This document shows, piece after piece, positions 61,607 to 64,000 of a stretch of 64,000 bases of DNA. Origin of the DNA: Marinobacter salinexigens. GTDB taxonomy: Bacteria > Pseudomonadota > Gammaproteobacteria > Pseudomonadales > Oleiphilaceae. The stretch lies in assembly GCF_008370345.1 (NCBI RefSeq), contig NZ_VTUU01000013.1, forward strand, positions 23,107 through 87,106. Direction: 5' to 3'. Below the pieces are notes generated by a model. It worked only from the letters and a program-made list of their open reading frames with translations. It searched no databases and was not told the origin of the DNA. A program made the position numbers and the translations under genes. Position 1 is the stretch's first letter. Each line of letters starts with the position of its first letter.

Positions 61607-62083
61607 GTGACTGCCGCGCCCTTTCTGATCTCACTGATAGCTCTGGCATTTACCGGTACCCTGGGTGCCTTGGTGTACCGACAACTCCAGTGCAATCGCA
61701 AACATCTCAGGATCATCAATTCCCACCGCCTGGCGGCCCACAGCGCTATTCAAAAAAGCCGAATGGACCTGCTGGAAGTGAGAAACCGGGCAAAACTTCT
61801 CGAAGATTCAGTATCTGGCGGGGCGACTGCGGTCGAGAAAGTGCACAAAGCCATTACCAATACGACGTTTGGCCTGATTGATCTGTTCTCAAGCGACGAA
61901 AATTTCAGGAGCAGTGCACGGAAAGCCAAGGTTTCTCACGACGAAGCCAGCCAGAAAATCTATCGCTCGGTACGGACCACCAACCGGGCACTGCACATCC
62001 TTGCAGACACACTGATTATCGGGAAAGCTGAAAAACAGATCGTTTCCAGGCGCCCTGCTTCTGACGACGACTCAGGGAAGTAA
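61607..62083 (+). CDS. Small membrane-anchored helical hypothetical protein
   Basis: The 158-residue product has a membrane helix at residues 6-26 (FLISLIALAFTGTLGALVY) and a long helical cytoplasmic part (DLLEVRNRAKLLEDSVSGGA) likely to form a coiled coil. The start is GTG with AGGAGA upstream. It is probably cotranscribed with the preceding small gene, and the two proteins share size and topology, so they may interact. Function unknown. Confidence 0.65.
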   Translation: MTAAPFLISLIALAFTGTLGALVYRQLQCNRKHLRIINSHRLAAHSAIQKSRMDLLEVRNRAKLLEDSVSGGATAVEKVHKAITNTTFGLIDLFSSDENFRSSARKAKVSHDEASQKIYRSVRTTNRALHILADTLIIGKAEKQIVSRRPASDDDSGK

Positions 62084-62088
62084 GCAGC

Positions 62089-62928
62089 TCAGGGCTTTTC
62101 ATAAACCCGTATAACGACGTGCACCGTGGTCTTGATGGAATTCAGCCCTTCTGCCCGAGCCCGCCCTTCAGCATTTGCCCGGTACAGGTGAGGAGTCATG
62201 GCAAGCAAATCCGCAATTTCATCTTTGCTATTCAGGGATAACTCATAACGGATAACGTCAGTGCTGAGCGTACGGAAGCCCTCGGGAGCCTTTGCATCCT
62301 GGTGACGCGGAGCTTTTATTTCCGGATAGATTATTTCCCGTAATTCCCTCAGGTGGTCAGGCCCTGTATCGACCTGAATCAACCTGCCACCATGACGGAG
62401 TACTCTCGCGAATTCGGCGTACACCGGAAACCCGAACATACACATCAATCTGTCTACCGAGTCAGACTGAACCGGCAGATTCGCATTGCTACCGACAACG
62501 TAGCCAAAACAACGTTCTTGCCTTGCGGCCGCCTGCACAGCCCATTTGGAAATATCGAGCCCGAGTACAGAGAGGTGCTGCTCCGGCGCACAAGACCCCG
62601 CCAATGCCCTCAGGTAATAGCCCTCGCCGCACCCGGCATCCAGGCAACTCAGCACCTCACCGGAGAATTGAGCTGTCACACAGGTACTGACAGCATCGGC
62701 GATGGGCCTGTAATGACCTTCGCTCAGGAATCGCTGTCTGGCTGCCACCATGTCTTTGCTGTCACCGGGATCTTTTGAACGTTTCTTCTGCACTGGCAAC
62801 AGGTGAACGTACCCCTGGCGTGCCACATCAAAACTGTGGCCTGAGGTGCATTTCCAGCTGTTTCCGGTTCTGGTCAGAGGTTGACCATCCAGAGGACAAG
62901 CCAGGGCTTCGAAGGCATTAATGGTCAT
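62089..62928 (-). CDS. rlmA: 23S rRNA (guanine-N1)-methyltransferase RlmA
   Basis: Methylates G745 of 23S rRNA in E. coli. The 279-residue product has the family hallmark QGYVHLLPVQKKRSKDPGDS and the SAM-binding CLDAGCGEGYYLRAL. In the N-terminal zinc finger, E. coli RlmA has CPLC...C...H; here the sequence is CPLDGQPL...CTSGHSF, so the second cysteine is Asp. The zinc site may be altered or lost. It ends two bases short of the small-protein gene's far side (convergent). Confidence 0.88.
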   Translation of the reverse strand: MTINAFEALACPLDGQPLTRTGNSWKCTSGHSFDVARQGYVHLLPVQKKRSKDPGDSKDMVAARQRFLSEGHYRPIADAVSTCVTAQFSGEVLSCLDAGCGEGYYLRALAGSCAPEQHLSVLGLDISKWAVQAAARQERCFGYVVGSNANLPVQSDSVDRLMCMFGFPVYAEFARVLRHGGRLIQVDTGPDHLRELREIIYPEIKAPRHQDAKAPEGFRTLSTDVIRYELSLNSKDEIADLLAMTPHLYRANAEGRARAEGLNSIKTTVHVVIRVYEKP

Positions 62929-62956
62929 AGCGGGCCGTTATTATGCTGATACCAAT

Positions 62957-62983
62957 AAAAAAGGCACCCTCAGGTGCCTTTTT
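62957..62983. terminator. Bidirectional rho-independent terminator, end of etfBA
   Basis: GGCACC (62963-62968), loop CTCA, GGTGCC (62973-62978), flanked by A-run on the left and T-run on the right, so it can work on both strands. On the minus strand it lies 17 bases after the etfA stop. Confidence 0.9.
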
Positions 62984-62999
62984 CAAGCATGACAGAAAA

Positions 63000-63941
63000 T
63001 CAGACGACTTTCTTCAGCTCTTCTTCCAGTTGCGGTACTGCTTCAAACAGATCCGCGACCAGGCCGTAGTCAGCTACCTGGAAGATCGGGGCTTCTTCGT
63101 CCTTGTTGATCGCAACGATCACTTTGGAGTCAGACATACCCGCCAGGTGCTGGATAGCACCGGAGATACCGACAGCGATGTACAGCTGCGGAGCAACGAT
63201 CTTACCAGTCTGGCCAACCTGCATGTCGTTCGGTACGAAGCCGGCGTCAACCGCGGCACGGGATGCACCAACCGCTGCGCCCAGTACGTCAGCAACCTGC
63301 TCCAGCATCTTGAAGTTGTCGCCGTTCTGCATACCACGGCCACCAGAGATGACGATGCCAGCAGAGGCCAGATCCGGACGGTCAGAGACGGCTTTCTCTT
63401 CACCCACGAAGGAAGACAGGCCGGCATCTTTCACGGTGTCCAGAGCTTCAACAGCAGCGGCACCACCTTCGGCTGCCACCGGGTCGAAACCGGTAGGACG
63501 CACAGTGATGACCTTGATGCTGTCGCTGGATTTAACGGTTGCGATGGCGTTACCGGCGTAGATCGGACGAACGAAGGTGTCGTCAGATTCAACACGGATG
63601 ATGTCGGACACCTGGGCAACGTCCAGCAGCGCAGCAACGCGCGGCAGGAAGTCTTTACCGGTGGTGCCGGCAGCCGCCAGGATGTGGCTGTAGCCTTTAC
63701 CAACCTCGGCAACCAGCTCAGACAGGTTCTCGGCCAGGAAATGGCCGTAGGCTGCGTTGTCAGCAACCAGTACCTTGCTCACGCCCTCTGCCTTGGCAGC
63801 GGCTTCTGCGACGGCGCCTACGTTCTCACCAGCAACCAGCACGTCGATGTCACCACCGATGGCCTTGGCAGCCGCTACAACACTCAGGGTCGCCTGCTTC
63901 AGGCTGCTGTTGTCATGTTCAGCAATTACCAGGATGCTCAT
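63000..63941 (-). CDS. etfA: Electron transfer flavoprotein alpha subunit
   Basis: FAD-binding subunit that takes electrons from acyl-CoA dehydrogenases in beta-oxidation and passes them to ETF-ubiquinone oxidoreductase. The 313-residue product has the C-terminal FAD domain GRGMQNGDNFKMLEQVADVL, SRAAVDAGFVPNDMQVGQTG, YIAVGISGAIQHLAGM and INKDEEAPIFQVADYGLVAD. It follows etfB by two bases on the same strand. Confidence 0.95.
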   Translation of the reverse strand: MSILVIAEHDNSSLKQATLSVVAAAKAIGGDIDVLVAGENVGAVAEAAAKAEGVSKVLVADNAAYGHFLAENLSELVAEVGKGYSHILAAAGTTGKDFLPRVAALLDVAQVSDIIRVESDDTFVRPIYAGNAIATVKSSDSIKVITVRPTGFDPVAAEGGAAAVEALDTVKDAGLSSFVGEEKAVSDRPDLASAGIVISGGRGMQNGDNFKMLEQVADVLGAAVGASRAAVDAGFVPNDMQVGQTGKIVAPQLYIAVGISGAIQHLAGMSDSKVIVAINKDEEAPIFQVADYGLVADLFEAVPQLEEELKKVV

Positions 63942-63943
63942 GT

Positions 63944-64000
63944 TCAGATCACCTTCGCTTCGTTCTTCAGTTTATCGACCAGCTCAGCTACGTCAGCCAC
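63944..64000 (-). CDS. etfB: Electron transfer flavoprotein beta subunit, 3' end only
   Basis: The last 18 residues (VADVAELVDKLKNEAKVI) and the TGA stop lie before the window edge. The sequence fits the EtfB C-terminus and the gene precedes etfA by two bases, the standard arrangement. Confidence 0.8.
   Translation of the reverse strand: MADVAELVDKLKNEAKVI

Overview
The window looks like chromosome of a marine, hydrocarbon-degrading gammaproteobacterium, most likely Marinobacter or a close relative. This is inferred from gene content: an AlkB/XylM-type hydroxylase with its reductase, a glycogen locus containing GH57, a CioAB-type quinol oxidase with CydDC, and ETF genes. No search was run. 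The reading is ordinary chromosomal DNA interrupted by one integrated element. Layout, 0-8.5 kb: a Fur-box-controlled siderophore-binding protein; a two-gene membrane hydroxylase operon (XylM/AlkB-like plus XylA-like reductase) with a divergent AraC regulator and a clear 21-bp-period operator; a retropepsin-like protein coupled to AcpH; a beta-barrel protein; and TrkH. 8.5-22.8 kb: a complete glycogen locus in two divergent blocks. The minus block is glgC, a GH57 glucanase, malQ, a PilZ protein, an SDR and an alpha-glucan phosphorylase; the plus block is glgB, glgA and a second phosphorylase. A 16-bp tandem duplication covers the glgB start. 22.8-31.4 kb: esterase, PlsC-like acyltransferase, RecQ, a periplasmic binding protein, a chemoreceptor and a GNAT-nitrilase fusion. 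31.4-39.1 kb: a selenium locus. It has a flavoprotein-SelD fusion, a SenB-type selenosugar synthase converging on it, and a PhnD/PhnC/PhnE-type ABC importer of the kind associated with selenium oxyanion uptake. No SenA is present, so the predicted end product is a selenosugar or an unknown derivative, not selenoneine. 39.1-42.8 kb: a YadGH-like exporter with a DUF192 lipoprotein, and an enoyl-CoA hydratase. 42.96-53.18 kb: a 10.2-kb integrated element bounded by a 10-bp direct repeat lying in the anticodon loop of a tRNA-Leu(UAA) gene. It carries an integrase, small HTH proteins, a ColE2-type Rep with an origin-like site just downstream, and a full HK97-type head and packaging module (capsid, protease, portal, HNH, TerS, TerL, two connectors), but no tail or lysis genes. 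This is the layout of a capsid-forming phage satellite (cf-PICI). The insertion cuts the host tRNA-Leu(UAA) gene in two, and the element carries its own complete tRNA-Leu(UAA) near its right end, apparently as a replacement. 53.2-64 kb: a methyltransferase, cioAB-cydDC, a saccharopine-dehydrogenase-like oxidoreductase, two small anchored proteins, RlmA and etfA, with the 3' end of etfB at the window edge.
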